Assembly: GCA_029202665.1 (NCBI GenBank)
Contig: CP119326.1
Span: forward strand, 1,674,001 to 1,738,000
Source: Candidatus Brevundimonas colombiensis
GTDB lineage: Bacteria > Pseudomonadota > Alphaproteobacteria > Caulobacterales > Caulobacteraceae
Direction: 5' to 3'
Length of the DNA stretch: 64,000 nt
Of the stretch, positions 45,380 through 54,786 are shown piece by piece. Both the position numbers and the translations under genes were made by a program. Every line of letters begins with the position of its first letter. The stretch's first letter is position 1. A model generated the notes under the pieces. It searched no databases. It was not told the origin of the DNA and worked only from the letters and a program-made list of their open reading frames with translations.

Positions 45380-46198
45380 TCAGTTCGGGCGGAACAGGCC
45401 CGCAGGCGAGGCGGTGAAGATTTCCAGCCCGTCCTCGGTCACGCCGATGGTGTGTTCGCACTGGGCGGACAGCGACTTGTCGCGGGTCACGGCGGTCCAG
45501 CCGTCGGACAGCACCTTCACCTGCGGCTTGCCCAGGTTCACCATCGGCTCAACGGTGAAGAACATGCCGGGCTTCAGAACCGCGCCTTCGCCGCGACGGC
45601 CGTAGTGCAGGACATTGGGGCTGTCGTGGAAGACGCGGCCGATGCCGTGGCCGCAGAAGTCGCGCACCACGCTCATGCGCTGGGCCTCGACGAACTTCTG
45701 GATGGCGAAGCCGATGTCGCCGAACGTATTGCCCGGCTTGACCTGTTCCAGTCCCAGCTCCAGCGATTCATAGGTGACGTCGATCAGGCGCTTGGCGCGA
45801 GCGTTGATTTCGCCGACCGCGTACATGCGGCTGGAATCGCCATGCCAGCCGTCGACGATGACCGTGTGGTCGATGTTGACGATGTCGCCGTCCTTCAGAA
45901 CCTTGTCGCCGGGAATGCCGTGGCAGACGACGTGGTTGATCGAGGTGCAGACGGTCTTCTCATAGCCCTTGTAGCCCAGGCAGGCGGGCAGGCCGCCGTG
46001 GTCCAGGGTGAACTCACGCACCAGGTCGTCGATCTCTCCGGTCGTCACGCCCGGCTTCACATGGGCGGCGATCATGTCCAGGGCTTCGGCGACCAGCCGG
46101 CCGGCCTTGCGCATCCCCTCGAAATCTTCGGGGGTGTGGACGCGGATGGCGCTGGAACGGATCAGGACGTCGGTTTCCAGTTCGGGCGTTTCGTACAT
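45380..46198 (-). CDS. map: Methionine aminopeptidase, type I
   Basis: The 272-residue enzyme has the five metal ligands of the pita-bread fold: Asp in VDGWHGD (both Asp), His in GHGIGRVFHDSP, and Glu in TVEPM and QCEHTI. It removes the N-terminal Met from nascent proteins. The ATG at 46198 is used; no clear Shine-Dalgarno is seen before it, which is odd for this gene. Confidence 0.95.
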   Translation of the reverse strand: MYETPELETDVLIRSSAIRVHTPEDFEGMRKAGRLVAEALDMIAAHVKPGVTTGEIDDLVREFTLDHGGLPACLGYKGYEKTVCTSINHVVCHGIPGDKVLKDGDIVNIDHTVIVDGWHGDSSRMYAVGEINARAKRLIDVTYESLELGLEQVKPGNTFGDIGFAIQKFVEAQRMSVVRDFCGHGIGRVFHDSPNVLHYGRRGEGAVLKPGMFFTVEPMVNLGKPQVKVLSDGWTAVTRDKSLSAQCEHTIGVTEDGLEIFTASPAGLFRPN

Positions 46199-46545
46199 GG
46201 GGGAGCTTCGATCAGGCTTTACGGCGGGGCGCGGTGCAGATGGCCCTTATATCACGGATGCACAAGGCGATCTTGGGGCGACCGAGGCCGGGTAAGGAAA
46301 TCCGCCGCAGCGGCCTGTCGCGCCCTTTCCGCTGCGTAAGTGTGTGATTCAGCGACAGCATCTTGCCGCAACGGAACCTCGCGCGGGTGTGATCTTGTGC
46401 AGCTTTTGCGACACAGTTTCGCCCGGATCGGAGCAGAGAGCGGCCATGCGTGCAACGCTTTCTGGTCGAAAGCGCTGCGGCAACGTCTCTCCCCCGACAC
46501 CCCACCGCCGCGTTTGATGGCGGGGGCTCCACTTAGGAATGGTAC
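46199..46545. other. Gap between map and the FadL gene, with a hairpin
   Basis: This 347-base gap has no supported gene. It should hold the divergent promoters of map and of the FadL-type porin. A 7-bp inverted repeat (46456-46462 with 46468-46474) lies 72 bases before the porin start, and a weaker GC hairpin sits nearer to it. These may be parts of a 5' leader. Confidence 0.5.
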
Positions 46546-47898
46546 ATGACCTCCAGGAACATCGCTCGCATGGGCGGCATCGCCCTGACCACCGCCCTGC
46601 TGGCCGGCGTCGCCGCCCCGGCCATGGCCGGCTCCTTCTACGTTCAGGAACAGTCGACCCGCGCGCAGGGTCGCGCCAACGCCGGCGTCGGCGCCGACAA
46701 GGGCGTCCAGTCGCTGTGGTGGAACCCCGCCGCCATCGCCGGAACCCAGCGCGAAGTCTATATGGGCATGCACGGCCTGATCCTGGATTCCAGCGTCGAC
46801 GACCGCGGCTCCAGCCTGACGTACAACGTCCCCGTCACCGGCGTCGGCGTGGTCAGCCGCACCTATCCCGTCAACGGCGATCCGCACGTCCATGACGTGG
46901 TCGAAAGCGGCATCGTACCGAACTTCGCCATCTCGACCCCCATCGGCGACCGGTTCAACGTCGCTCTGGCCGTCCAGGCGCCCTACAACTTCACCACCAA
47001 ATATCTGCCGGACGACTTCGCCCGCTACGACGCCCTGACCTCGGAACTGCGCTCGGCCAACGTCAGCCTGGTCGCCGCCGCCAAGGTCACCGACTGGCTG
47101 GACATCGGCGCGGGCTTTGACGCCCAGTACGCCAAGTCCACGCTGTCGGCGGCCCTTCCGAACGCGCCGATCCCGGCGGTCCTGTCCCCCGCCTATGTGA
47201 TTTCGCCGTCCACCGACGGCCGCAACCAGCTGGAAGGCGACGGCTGGAACTATGGCTGGAACGCCGGCGCCCAGATGCATTTCGGCAAGCTGGACCTGGG
47301 TCTGTCCTACCGGTCGGAAGTCAAGCACGAGCTTGACGGCACGGTGAACATCTCGGGTCTGACCGGCGTCCTGGCCGGCGGCAACGTCTCGGCGGACGGC
47401 ACGGCCAAGTTCACCACGCCCTGGTACGCGACCGTCTCGGCCCGCTACGCCGTCAACGACCGCCTGACGCTGAACGCCCAAGTCAACCAGATCGGCTGGA
47501 GCAAGTTCGACGCCATCCGCGTCAACTATGGCGCCAACGGTTCCTCGATCATCGTTCAGGACTATGACGACGTCACCACCGGCGCGGTCGGCTTCGACTA
47601 CAAGATCGACCCGACCATGACCTTCCGCGCGGGCGTGGGCTATGACCCGACCCCGACCCCGGACGACCACCGCACCGCCCGCATCCCGGACGGCGACCGC
47701 TGGCTCTACGCCGCCGGTCTGTCCAAGACGGTGGGGGCGATGACCTTCGATGGCGCCGTGACCTATATCGACATCAGCGACGCCGCGATCAACGACACGC
47801 GCGATGTCTATGGCAACGGCCTGGTCGTCTCGAACCTGCGCGGCGAGGCCAAGGGCAATGGCGTCGGCTTCTCGCTGGGCGCGACCTGGAACTTCTAA
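46546..47898 (+). CDS. OMPP1/FadL/TodX outer-membrane transporter
   Basis: The 450-residue protein has a signal peptide (AALAGVAAPAMAGS region), the family's N-terminal hatch SFYVQEQSTRAQGRANAG and WWNPAAIAG (NPA motif, near residue 65), and a 14-strand barrel ending in Phe (LGATWNF). It should admit long-chain fatty acids or other hydrophobic compounds. The ATG has an AGGAA 8 bases upstream. A strong terminator follows. Confidence 0.92.
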   Translation: MTSRNIARMGGIALTTALLAGVAAPAMAGSFYVQEQSTRAQGRANAGVGADKGVQSLWWNPAAIAGTQREVYMGMHGLILDSSVDDRGSSLTYNVPVTGVGVVSRTYPVNGDPHVHDVVESGIVPNFAISTPIGDRFNVALAVQAPYNFTTKYLPDDFARYDALTSELRSANVSLVAAAKVTDWLDIGAGFDAQYAKSTLSAALPNAPIPAVLSPAYVISPSTDGRNQLEGDGWNYGWNAGAQMHFGKLDLGLSYRSEVKHELDGTVNISGLTGVLAGGNVSADGTAKFTTPWYATVSARYAVNDRLTLNAQVNQIGWSKFDAIRVNYGANGSSIIVQDYDDVTTGAVGFDYKIDPTMTFRAGVGYDPTPTPDDHRTARIPDGDRWLYAAGLSKTVGAMTFDGAVTYIDISDAAINDTRDVYGNGLVVSNLRGEAKGNGVGFSLGATWNF

Positions 47899-47920
47899 GG
47901 TCCGTACAGGCTGACATGAG

Positions 47921-47954
47921 AACGGCGGCGTCTGCAAAGACGCCGCCGTTTTTT
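47921..47954 (+). terminator. Rho-independent terminator of the FadL gene
   Basis: A 13-bp perfect stem (47921-47933 with 47938-47950) with a GCAA loop is followed by six T counting the stem's last two, 22 bases after the stop codon. Confidence 0.93.
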
Positions 47955-47975
47955 ATCGCCCGCCTTTTTCTCCGC

Positions 47976-48004
47976 GTCATCCTCGGGTCAAGCCCGAGGG
48001 TGAC
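47976..48004. repeat. REP-like palindrome (single copy)
   Basis: The same repeat as at 26951-26977 (CCTCGGG-TCAAG-CCCGAGG) with one changed arm base. It lies 10 bases before the end of the convergent helicase gene. Confidence 0.7.
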
Positions 48005-48013
48005 GGCAAGCTG

Positions 48014-49534
48014 TTATCCCTTGGCGGCCGCGCCATAGCCCTTGCCGCCGTTCGACGGGCGGCGACGGGGGCGGCGCTTCATTTCACCTTCGGGACGCGG
48101 CTCGGACTGACGGTTGTCGGACGGGCGGGGTTCGCGCGGCGTGGTCTTTTCACCCGCCATCGGGTTGTAGGTCTTCTCGGGACGCGGAGCCGCCGCCTCG
48201 CCGCCGGGGCGGTTGCGACGCTGACGGTGGGGCTGGCCGCCGCCTTCCGGGCGGACGCCCTCGCGGTGCGGCGCGCGGTTGCGCCCGCCGCCACGACCCC
48301 CACGGCCGCCTTCGTTGCGCTCGCCGCCCTCACGTTCCGGCATGGTCGCCTTCTTGGCCACGCCCGCCGACATGATGGAGGCGTCCAGAGCCGCCAGCTG
48401 CTTGTCGTTGCGGCGATCCGCAGCCGGGATCTTCTGGCGCGTGACCTTTTCGATGTCGCGCAGCAGCTTCATCTCGTCGCCCGCCACGAAGCTGACGGCG
48501 GTGCCGTCCTTGCCCGCCCGCGCGGTGCGGCCGATGCGGTGGACGTAGCTTTCCGGCACGTGCGGCAGTTCGAAGTTCACGACGTGCGAGACGCCGTCCA
48601 CGTCGATGCCGCGCGCGGCGATGTCGGTGGCGACCAGCACCCGCAGCTTGCCCTTCTTGAAGGCTTCCAGCGTGCGTTCACGCTGGGGCTGGGACTTGTT
48701 GCCGTGGATCGCGCCTGCTTCCACGCCGCCGGTCTCCAGATAGGCGGCGACCTTGTCGGCGCCATGCTTGGTCTTGGTGAAGACCAGGCAGCGCTTGTAT
48801 TCCGGGTCGCTGAACATTTCGGTCAGCAGGGCGCGCTTCTTGCCCTGTTCGATATAGACCACCGACTGGCTGATGCGCTGGACGGTGGTCGATTGCGGGG
48901 TGACCTGAACCTTGACCGGGTCTTTCAGCAGTTCGCCCGCCAGCTTGCCGATCTCGGACGGCATGGTCGCCGAGAAGAACAGGTTCTGACGCTTGGCCGG
49001 GATGCGGCTGACGATCTGGCGGATCGGCTTGATGAAGCCCAGGTCCAGCATCTGGTCGGCCTCGTCCAGCACGAAGATTTCGGTCGAGGACAGGTCCAGG
49101 TTCTTCTGCTGGATATGGTCCAGCAGGCGGCCGGGCGCCGCGACCAGGATGTCCAGACCCTGTTGCAGGGCGCGTTCCTGACCGCCGTATTTCACGCCGC
49201 CGAAGATCACGGCGACCCGGAAGCCCAGGTGGGCGCCGTAAGCCTTGAAGCTGTCGCCGATCTGGGTCGCCAGCTCACGCGTGGGGCTCAGGACTAGCAC
49301 GCGCGTGGTGCGCGGCTTTGGCGCAATGCGGTTCTCGGCCAGGCGATGCAGGATCGGCAGGGCGAAGGCGGCGGTCTTGCCGGTGCCGGTCTGGGCGATG
49401 CCCAGCAGGTCCTTGCCGGCCATGACGTCGGGGATGGACTTTTCCTGGATCGGCGTGGGCTTGGTATAGCCGGTAGAGGCCAAAGCCTGAAGAAGGGCCT
49501 TGTTCAGGCCCATGGATTCGAAGGTGATGCTCAC
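48014..49534 (-). CDS. rhlE: DEAD-box RNA helicase, RhlE-like
   Basis: The 506-residue helicase has the Q motif (GYTKPTPIQEKSIP), Walker A AQTGTGKT, DEAD (VLDEADQML), SAT (FFSATMP) and HRIGRTARAG, in the usual order over about 370 residues, then a long basic Arg/Gly-rich tail. It is a cytoplasmic ATP-dependent RNA unwinder, and such proteins often help cold growth or RNA decay. The start is a GTG at 49534 (MSITFESMGL); a Met seven codons in is the alternative. Confidence 0.88.
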   Translation of the reverse strand: MSITFESMGLNKALLQALASTGYTKPTPIQEKSIPDVMAGKDLLGIAQTGTGKTAAFALPILHRLAENRIAPKPRTTRVLVLSPTRELATQIGDSFKAYGAHLGFRVAVIFGGVKYGGQERALQQGLDILVAAPGRLLDHIQQKNLDLSSTEIFVLDEADQMLDLGFIKPIRQIVSRIPAKRQNLFFSATMPSEIGKLAGELLKDPVKVQVTPQSTTVQRISQSVVYIEQGKKRALLTEMFSDPEYKRCLVFTKTKHGADKVAAYLETGGVEAGAIHGNKSQPQRERTLEAFKKGKLRVLVATDIAARGIDVDGVSHVVNFELPHVPESYVHRIGRTARAGKDGTAVSFVAGDEMKLLRDIEKVTRQKIPAADRRNDKQLAALDASIMSAGVAKKATMPEREGGERNEGGRGGRGGGRNRAPHREGVRPEGGGQPHRQRRNRPGGEAAAPRPEKTYNPMAGEKTTPREPRPSDNRQSEPRPEGEMKRRPRRRPSNGGKGYGAAAKG

Positions 49535-49578
49535 AGCAATGTCTTTCGCGTGCGGCGACGCGCATCGGCCATGGCATG

Positions 49579-49792
49579 ACGCCGTCGGGCCGCGCACCGC
49601 CAGTCCCGACGGGGCCTGCGACAGCGGGCCTGCGGGGTGGATCGGGCGCCGCCCCGCGTGTCCGGGCAGCGAATGAACTTGAGGAACCGGCGGCTGCTAC
49701 AGACAGGTCCGAAACGGACCCACACGCGCTGGAGACGCCGGAGATCGCGAGTGTGCGACGCCGCGCAAATGGGCGCTTATCGCCGATAAGTC
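49579..49792 (-). repeat. 214-bp repeat, copy 1 (rhlE upstream region)
   Basis: This segment is identical, except for two bases, to 55273-55486. It begins 45 bases before the rhlE start and ends inside a TTGACT hexamer (49789-49794 on the minus strand) that could be the rhlE -35. A perfect 6-3-6 palindrome CTTATC-GCC-GATAAG (49776-49790) lies inside. The whole 320-base gap between rhlE and the phosphatase gene has no other gene. Confidence 0.85.
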
Positions 49793-49854
49793 AACAGTGG
49801 ACGCCCCGCCGTGGTGCACAGGCGGGGCGAACAGGCGCGGTGGAGAACTCCGCC

Positions 49855-50757
49855 TTACTGCGTGTAAAGGGTGCGCAGTCGCTGGAGGTCGGCCGCGTCC
49901 ACATCCAGTTCGCGATCCAGATAAATTTCGACCGAACCGTAGTCGCGATCGATGAGATCGAAAACGGCCTGCAGATACCGGGCGTCCACCCCCATGAACA
50001 CGGCGCGGACGTCTGGCGGCATCTGCAGGAAGGCCGACATGCCTGGATCGGCCTCGGCGCCCGCGGCGGAAGCCTGGCCGCGATAATAGCGGTTCGACAG
50101 CTCATAATCGGCCAGTATGGTCTGGCGCGGCACGCCGAGCGCCGACAGGATCAGCGCCGTCGCCATGCCGGTGCGGTCCTTGCCGGCCGTGCAATGATAG
50201 AGGATCGGTCCGTCGCCCTTCAGCAGGTCGGCGAACAGCGCCCGGTGCTGGGGCCGCTGCATCTTGAGCAACTGGGGATAGGAGGCGGTGAAGACTTCGC
50301 GCGCTCGCTCAGCCGTGGGAACGCCGTCCTTGAACAGGTCGGAAAAACTGAGCATGTCCAGCGTATAGTCGGTGGCCGTGATCGGCGGCGCGCCTTCGCC
50401 GGTCCAGGCCGTCGGGTGGCTGCGCCGTTCCTCGACCGTGCGCAGGTCGTGGATCGCACGTAGTCCATGCCCGCGCAGGAAGGCCACATCATCGGGCGTG
50501 AGGGCGGACAATTCGCCGGTGCGATAGATGACGTCCCATTTCACCGTGCGGCCGTCGACGGTGCGATAGCCGCCGATGTCGCGGGCGTTCTGAACCCCCT
50601 GAAGCGGCAGCAGACGCTCGTGATCGGCCGGCGCATTCGGGGCGGCCGCCGAACCTTGGGTCGCCTGAGCCTGGACGGCCGAAACGGAAGCGCTCGTGGC
50701 GCAGGCCGACAAGGCCAGGGCGGCGATCGCCCCGGCGCAAAGAAGAAGGCGTTTCAT
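49855..50757 (-). CDS. Secreted tyrosine-phosphatase-type lipoprotein
   Basis: The 300-residue protein has a lipoprotein signal (AIAALALSAC) and a PTP-type phosphatase domain of the Y_phosphatase3 sort. The loop HCTAGKDRTG holds the catalytic Cys near residue 189 and Arg near 195; GVQNARDIGGYRT is also typical. It follows a TonB-dependent receptor on the same strand by 20 bases. A role in removing phosphate from the receptor's substrate, such as an inositol phosphate, is inferred from that. An outer- or periplasmic location is predicted. Confidence 0.85.
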   Translation of the reverse strand: MKRLLLCAGAIAALALSACATSASVSAVQAQATQGSAAAPNAPADHERLLPLQGVQNARDIGGYRTVDGRTVKWDVIYRTGELSALTPDDVAFLRGHGLRAIHDLRTVEERRSHPTAWTGEGAPPITATDYTLDMLSFSDLFKDGVPTAERAREVFTASYPQLLKMQRPQHRALFADLLKGDGPILYHCTAGKDRTGMATALILSALGVPRQTILADYELSNRYYRGQASAAGAEADPGMSAFLQMPPDVRAVFMGVDARYLQAVFDLIDRDYGSVEIYLDRELDVDAADLQRLRTLYTQ

Positions 50758-50777
50758 CCCATTGATCCTTTTTTATT

Positions 50778-53381
50778 TCAGAAGCGAAGGCGCAGGCCAG
50801 CCATCATGCGACGGCCGATCTGTTCCACTTCGGTCGGATGGTCCTTGTCGCCCTCGAAGGCGATGTACTGTTCGTCGGTCAGGTTGTTGGCGTCCAGATA
50901 GAGGGACACGCGGTCGTTGATCGCATAACGCAGCGATACGTCGACGCTCTCATAGGCCGCGCGCGTCTGGTCGCCCCAGCCGCCGAAGTCCAGGGTGTCG
51001 ATCCAGTCCGAACGCCATTGCCAGCTGACCCGCGCCGAAATCCCGTACTTCTCATAGAACAGCGAGGCGTTGGCGATGGTGTCGGAAACGCCGGGGAAGT
51101 CGACGGTGCGTCCTCCCGGCGCCTCGAAGTCGCCGGCCAGCATCGCCAGGTTGCCCTGGAAGCCCAGACCCTCCCAGGCGCCCGGCAGGAAGACGAACTG
51201 CTGCTGATAGGACACTTCCAGGCCATACAGCTTGCCTTCGCCGCCGTTCAGGGTGGTGACGTAGTCATAGTTCGAGCGGTCGATGCCCGGCGCATTGTAG
51301 CGGTTGTCGCGGACCTTGGTGGTGCTGTTGAACAGCACATTCTCGACATTGCGGTAGAAGCCGCTGACCGAGGCCAGGCCCGCGCCCGGAAGATACCATT
51401 CCAGCGAGGCGTCGCCGCCCCAGGTACGCTCGGGCTCCAGCCACGGATTGCCTGCCTTCACGGTGGTGTTCGTATCGTCGATCGAGGCGCTGGTGCGAAC
51501 CACGGCGAAAGACGGGCGCGAGATTCCGGTCTGGGCGGAAAGGCGCAGGACGATGTCGTCCGTCAGGTCGAACTTGGCGTTGATGCTGGGAAAGACGCTG
51601 GTGTCGTCCTGGCTGGCGGTCAGGGACGAATAGACGCGGTCGCCGCCCGTGGCCGGCGTGGTGTCGACAAAGCCGGCGATGTCCTGGCTGGCCTGCTCGA
51701 TCCTGAGGCCCGCCACGATCTGGGCCAGGCCCAGGCGGAACTTCGCCATGGCGTAGCCGGCGATGACGTCTTCGTCGATGTCATAACGGTCGGTGGGCTT
51801 GACGATCGCTTGGCGGTCGAAGGCGGCGGCGGCCAGCACGCGGTCGATATCGTCGCGCATCCGGTCGTTGTCGACCTTGCGGACGTCGAAGCCGCGCGGG
51901 AACCGGCTGTCCCAGAGATCGTCCGTCACATAGTCCGCAGCCTTGATCGCCGAGGTCACATTGATCAGCGACCCCTGGACCAGTGAGGAGCCTTTGATGC
52001 TGCGGCTGTCGTAGGACAGGCCGGCCGACAGCTCGACGTCTCGGCCGGCCAGGAAGAACGACCGGCGTCCGTCCAGCTTGTAGACCCAGCTTTCGGTCTC
52101 GATCTTTCCGACGATCGGCAACAGCAGGTTCATGCCAAACGCCCCCTGGTTCAGCGAGGTGCGCGCGGTCCCGCGCTGGAGCACGCCGGCGCCGTCGACC
52201 ACCGTGTCGTAGAGGTTCAGGATCGGGAAGTTCCGGTCCTTGGCGTCATAGGTCAGCGACACCCGGTCGGTGTTCGAAGTCTGGTTCTGGAGGACGATGG
52301 GCAGGAAGGTGGTGTTCTCGGTCTCGGTGTAGTTGATCCGCCAGTCGACGTCCCAGCCGCCGATCCGATGGTCGCCGCCCAGGGTGTTGATCCAGTTGCT
52401 GTTCTCGTATTCGCCGCGGTTGAACATGCCGCGGACGCCGACCCCGACCAGATCGCCGGACTCGCTGGTGCGCGACAGGGTGCGCCGCGCGCCGCCCAGC
52501 AGGAACACATACTGGTTGCGCTTCTCCTCGTCGTTGAAGTCCGAATAGAGCGAGTTGAAGAACAGTTTGTGGCCTTCGGCCGGGCGGAAGGCCAGGCCCA
52601 GCATGGCGGCGTCGCTGGAACGTGTGACCTGATAGGAGCGGAAGTCGAACTGGGTCGGCAGACCCGCGGTGTCATAGTCGAACTCGCGGTTGTCGGTAGT
52701 CTGTTCACGCTCGTAATGAGAGGCGGCGGCCACGATTCCGAAACGGTCGCCCGACCAGGAGGCGCGTGCGGCGGCCTGTTCCTGGGCGCCGCCGCCCAGT
52801 TTCATCTCGCCATAGCCGAGGTCGGCGAAGGCGTGGAAACCGCGCTGCTGGAACGGCGAGAAGGTGTTCAGATTGACCCGCGCCAGCACCGCCTCGGCCG
52901 GCAGATCCGGCGTCAGGGACTTGTTGACCTCAAGCGCGCTCAGGATCACCGCCGGCACGGCGTCGAAGCGGAAGGCGCGGCCTTCGCCGCCCTCGTCGAC
53001 CCCTATGATGTTGACGCCGTCGATCGAGACGCTGGTCCAGCGGTTCGGACCGCCGCGCACCTGAAGATACCGTTCCTGGCCCTGGTCGCGTTGCACCGCC
53101 ACGGCCGGAAGCCGCGCCAGGGCGGCCGCCGAGTTCTGATCCGGAAACTGGCCGACCGTGTCGGCGGCGATGACGTTGATGAGGTTGTCGGCGTTGCGTT
53201 GTTGGCGCAGGGCCGCGCGCTGGCTGCCGACGATGGGCGAAGCGGTGACGACGATTTCATCGACCTCGGCGGCTTCTTGCGCGGCGTCCTGCGCCTGAGC
53301 GGTTCCGCCCGCGATCAGAGCTGCTGTCGCGACGCCAGCGCACAAGGCGCCGCGTGAGGAAAAACTGTGGTGAAAAATCAT
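50778..53381 (-). CDS. TonB-dependent receptor of the phosphatase operon
   Basis: The 867-residue receptor has a signal peptide (AALIAGGTAQAQ), TonB-box-like VDEIVVTASP, a plug of the CirA-like type found in Caulobacterales (DTVGQFPDQNSAAALARLP, RYLQVRGGPNRW, VSIDGVN), and a barrel ending in GLRLRF. It leads an operon with the phosphatase lipoprotein, and a two-domain TetR regulator is divergent. Import of an organic phosphate or phosphorylated sugar is a reasonable guess; nothing in the sequence names the ligand. Confidence 0.87.
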   Translation of the reverse strand: MIFHHSFSSRGALCAGVATAALIAGGTAQAQDAAQEAAEVDEIVVTASPIVGSQRAALRQQRNADNLINVIAADTVGQFPDQNSAAALARLPAVAVQRDQGQERYLQVRGGPNRWTSVSIDGVNIIGVDEGGEGRAFRFDAVPAVILSALEVNKSLTPDLPAEAVLARVNLNTFSPFQQRGFHAFADLGYGEMKLGGGAQEQAAARASWSGDRFGIVAAASHYEREQTTDNREFDYDTAGLPTQFDFRSYQVTRSSDAAMLGLAFRPAEGHKLFFNSLYSDFNDEEKRNQYVFLLGGARRTLSRTSESGDLVGVGVRGMFNRGEYENSNWINTLGGDHRIGGWDVDWRINYTETENTTFLPIVLQNQTSNTDRVSLTYDAKDRNFPILNLYDTVVDGAGVLQRGTARTSLNQGAFGMNLLLPIVGKIETESWVYKLDGRRSFFLAGRDVELSAGLSYDSRSIKGSSLVQGSLINVTSAIKAADYVTDDLWDSRFPRGFDVRKVDNDRMRDDIDRVLAAAAFDRQAIVKPTDRYDIDEDVIAGYAMAKFRLGLAQIVAGLRIEQASQDIAGFVDTTPATGGDRVYSSLTASQDDTSVFPSINAKFDLTDDIVLRLSAQTGISRPSFAVVRTSASIDDTNTTVKAGNPWLEPERTWGGDASLEWYLPGAGLASVSGFYRNVENVLFNSTTKVRDNRYNAPGIDRSNYDYVTTLNGGEGKLYGLEVSYQQQFVFLPGAWEGLGFQGNLAMLAGDFEAPGGRTVDFPGVSDTIANASLFYEKYGISARVSWQWRSDWIDTLDFGGWGDQTRAAYESVDVSLRYAINDRVSLYLDANNLTDEQYIAFEGDKDHPTEVEQIGRRMMAGLRLRF

Positions 53382-53447
53382 GATGGCGCCCCCTTCGGCC
53401 TCAAAGCTTGGCCGGGGGAATTAGAACGATTGTTTCTCAAATTTCGA

Positions 53448-53455
53448 ACATATGT
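53448..53455. promoter_or_regulatory. AT-rich palindrome cluster between receptor and double-TetR gene
   Basis: The divergent gap 53382-53543 contains an AT-rich stretch (53424-53460) with TTCGAA and ACATATGT palindromes and a loosely symmetric GAAC...GTTTC. This would suit a dimeric TetR-type regulator, but no single operator stands out. Confidence 0.35.
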
Positions 53456-53543
53456 ACGTCTCTTCAAAGATGTTCCGGCGACGCTTTTGCGACGGCGGAT
53501 CGCCGCCATTGCCTGAGGCGTCATCTGCGGGCACATCAGGGGC

Positions 53544-54773
53544 ATGCCAAAGCCATCCGCACCCGTCCCTATTGTGGACCTTGCCGCCTCTAGTCGTGCT
53601 GACGCGCTTGTTGACGCCTTCCTGGCTGAGATGGCCGTCTCGGGGGCGCAGGGGGCGTCCGCACGAAATGTCGCGACTCGCGCCTCCGCCTCCGCATCCT
53701 CGATCAACTACCATTTTGGATCGATAGAACAATTGTACGGGTCCAGCCAAAGGCGGGCCATCCAACAGGCGGACAGCTGGCTCGACAGCCGATTGATGGA
53801 TGCGGCTGCGGGCGCTCCATGGCCCGCCGAGGCCTTTCCCGCCTTTGCGGCCGAAATGATCGACGCCTGGGTCGACACTCGCAGGGTCGAAGCCCAGGCC
53901 GAAGCCTGCGATCTCATGAGCCGATCGCGGGTTCCGTCGGAGACCGTCCCCCTGTGGATCGATCTGTGGGATCAATTCTGGGTGCAGCTTCTGCCCCTGT
54001 TCACGCTTGATCCCGAGCACGCGCCCATCGTCTCGTCCATTCTGCAGTCCGAACGGCTGGCTCATCTGGCGCGCTGGCGTTGGCCGCATGATCGCGCCGG
54101 GCTCGAAGAGGTCTGCGTCCGGCTGGTCGCCCGGTTGTCGGGAGACGCCTCGCTTCTGGCGAGAGCTTCGCCCTGGCGTTCCGGCGCCGAACGATTGACC
54201 CAGCAGGAGACGGGGTTCCCGCCCTTGACGGGCGCCGCCGCACGCATCGCGCAAGCCGTCGTCGCCGCAGTCGATGAAGACGGCGAAGAGGGACTGACCC
54301 ATAGGGCGGCGGCAAAGAGGGCGGGGCTGAGCCTGGGCGCCGTGACCCACCACTTCCCCACGCGTTCGGCGCTGACAGCCGCCGGCTACGCCTGTCTCTA
54401 TCAACGTCTCGTCGACGCCGCCCAAGGCCCCGGGGGCCGCACGGCCGAACATGGCGACCTGGGCCTGCACCTCTCGTCGATGCTCGACATCAGCGCGGGC
54501 GCGCCCGGCGCCGGCGCCTTCGAACTCTTCTTTTTGGCGGCCACGCGCGACGAAGCCCTGACGCCCTTCGCCGCGAGGGTCCGTTACAGTCGCGGCCTCA
54601 ACACCCTGCGATTCCTCACACCGGTCGCACCGGACCTGACACGCCTTGACGGCGTGCTCCTCTCCCACTGGATTTTGAGCGTCGGCCGATCAGCGAACGC
54701 CGGGCATCAACGCCAGGATGAGGCCGTTCGCCAGTTTTCTCACTGGGCCAAGGTGCTCTTCAGCAGGGACTAG
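53544..54773 (+). CDS. Tandem (double) TetR-family regulator
   Basis: A single frame of 409 residues, about twice the normal TetR length. One DNA-binding helix-turn-helix is near residues 37-65 (GASARNVATRASASASSINYHFGS) and another near 250-280 (GLTHRAAAKRAGLSLGAVTHHF), each followed by a TetR-like helical region. It is divergent from the receptor/phosphatase operon, the likely target. The halves differ clearly in sequence, so the fusion or duplication is old. A very short linker (about residues 200-215) joins them. Confidence 0.8.
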   Translation: MPKPSAPVPIVDLAASSRADALVDAFLAEMAVSGAQGASARNVATRASASASSINYHFGSIEQLYGSSQRRAIQQADSWLDSRLMDAAAGAPWPAEAFPAFAAEMIDAWVDTRRVEAQAEACDLMSRSRVPSETVPLWIDLWDQFWVQLLPLFTLDPEHAPIVSSILQSERLAHLARWRWPHDRAGLEEVCVRLVARLSGDASLLARASPWRSGAERLTQQETGFPPLTGAAARIAQAVVAAVDEDGEEGLTHRAAAKRAGLSLGAVTHHFPTRSALTAAGYACLYQRLVDAAQGPGGRTAEHGDLGLHLSSMLDISAGAPGAGAFELFFLAATRDEALTPFAARVRYSRGLNTLRFLTPVAPDLTRLDGVLLSHWILSVGRSANAGHQRQDEAVRQFSHWAKVLFSRD

Positions 54774-54786
54774 GACGAATCGACAT

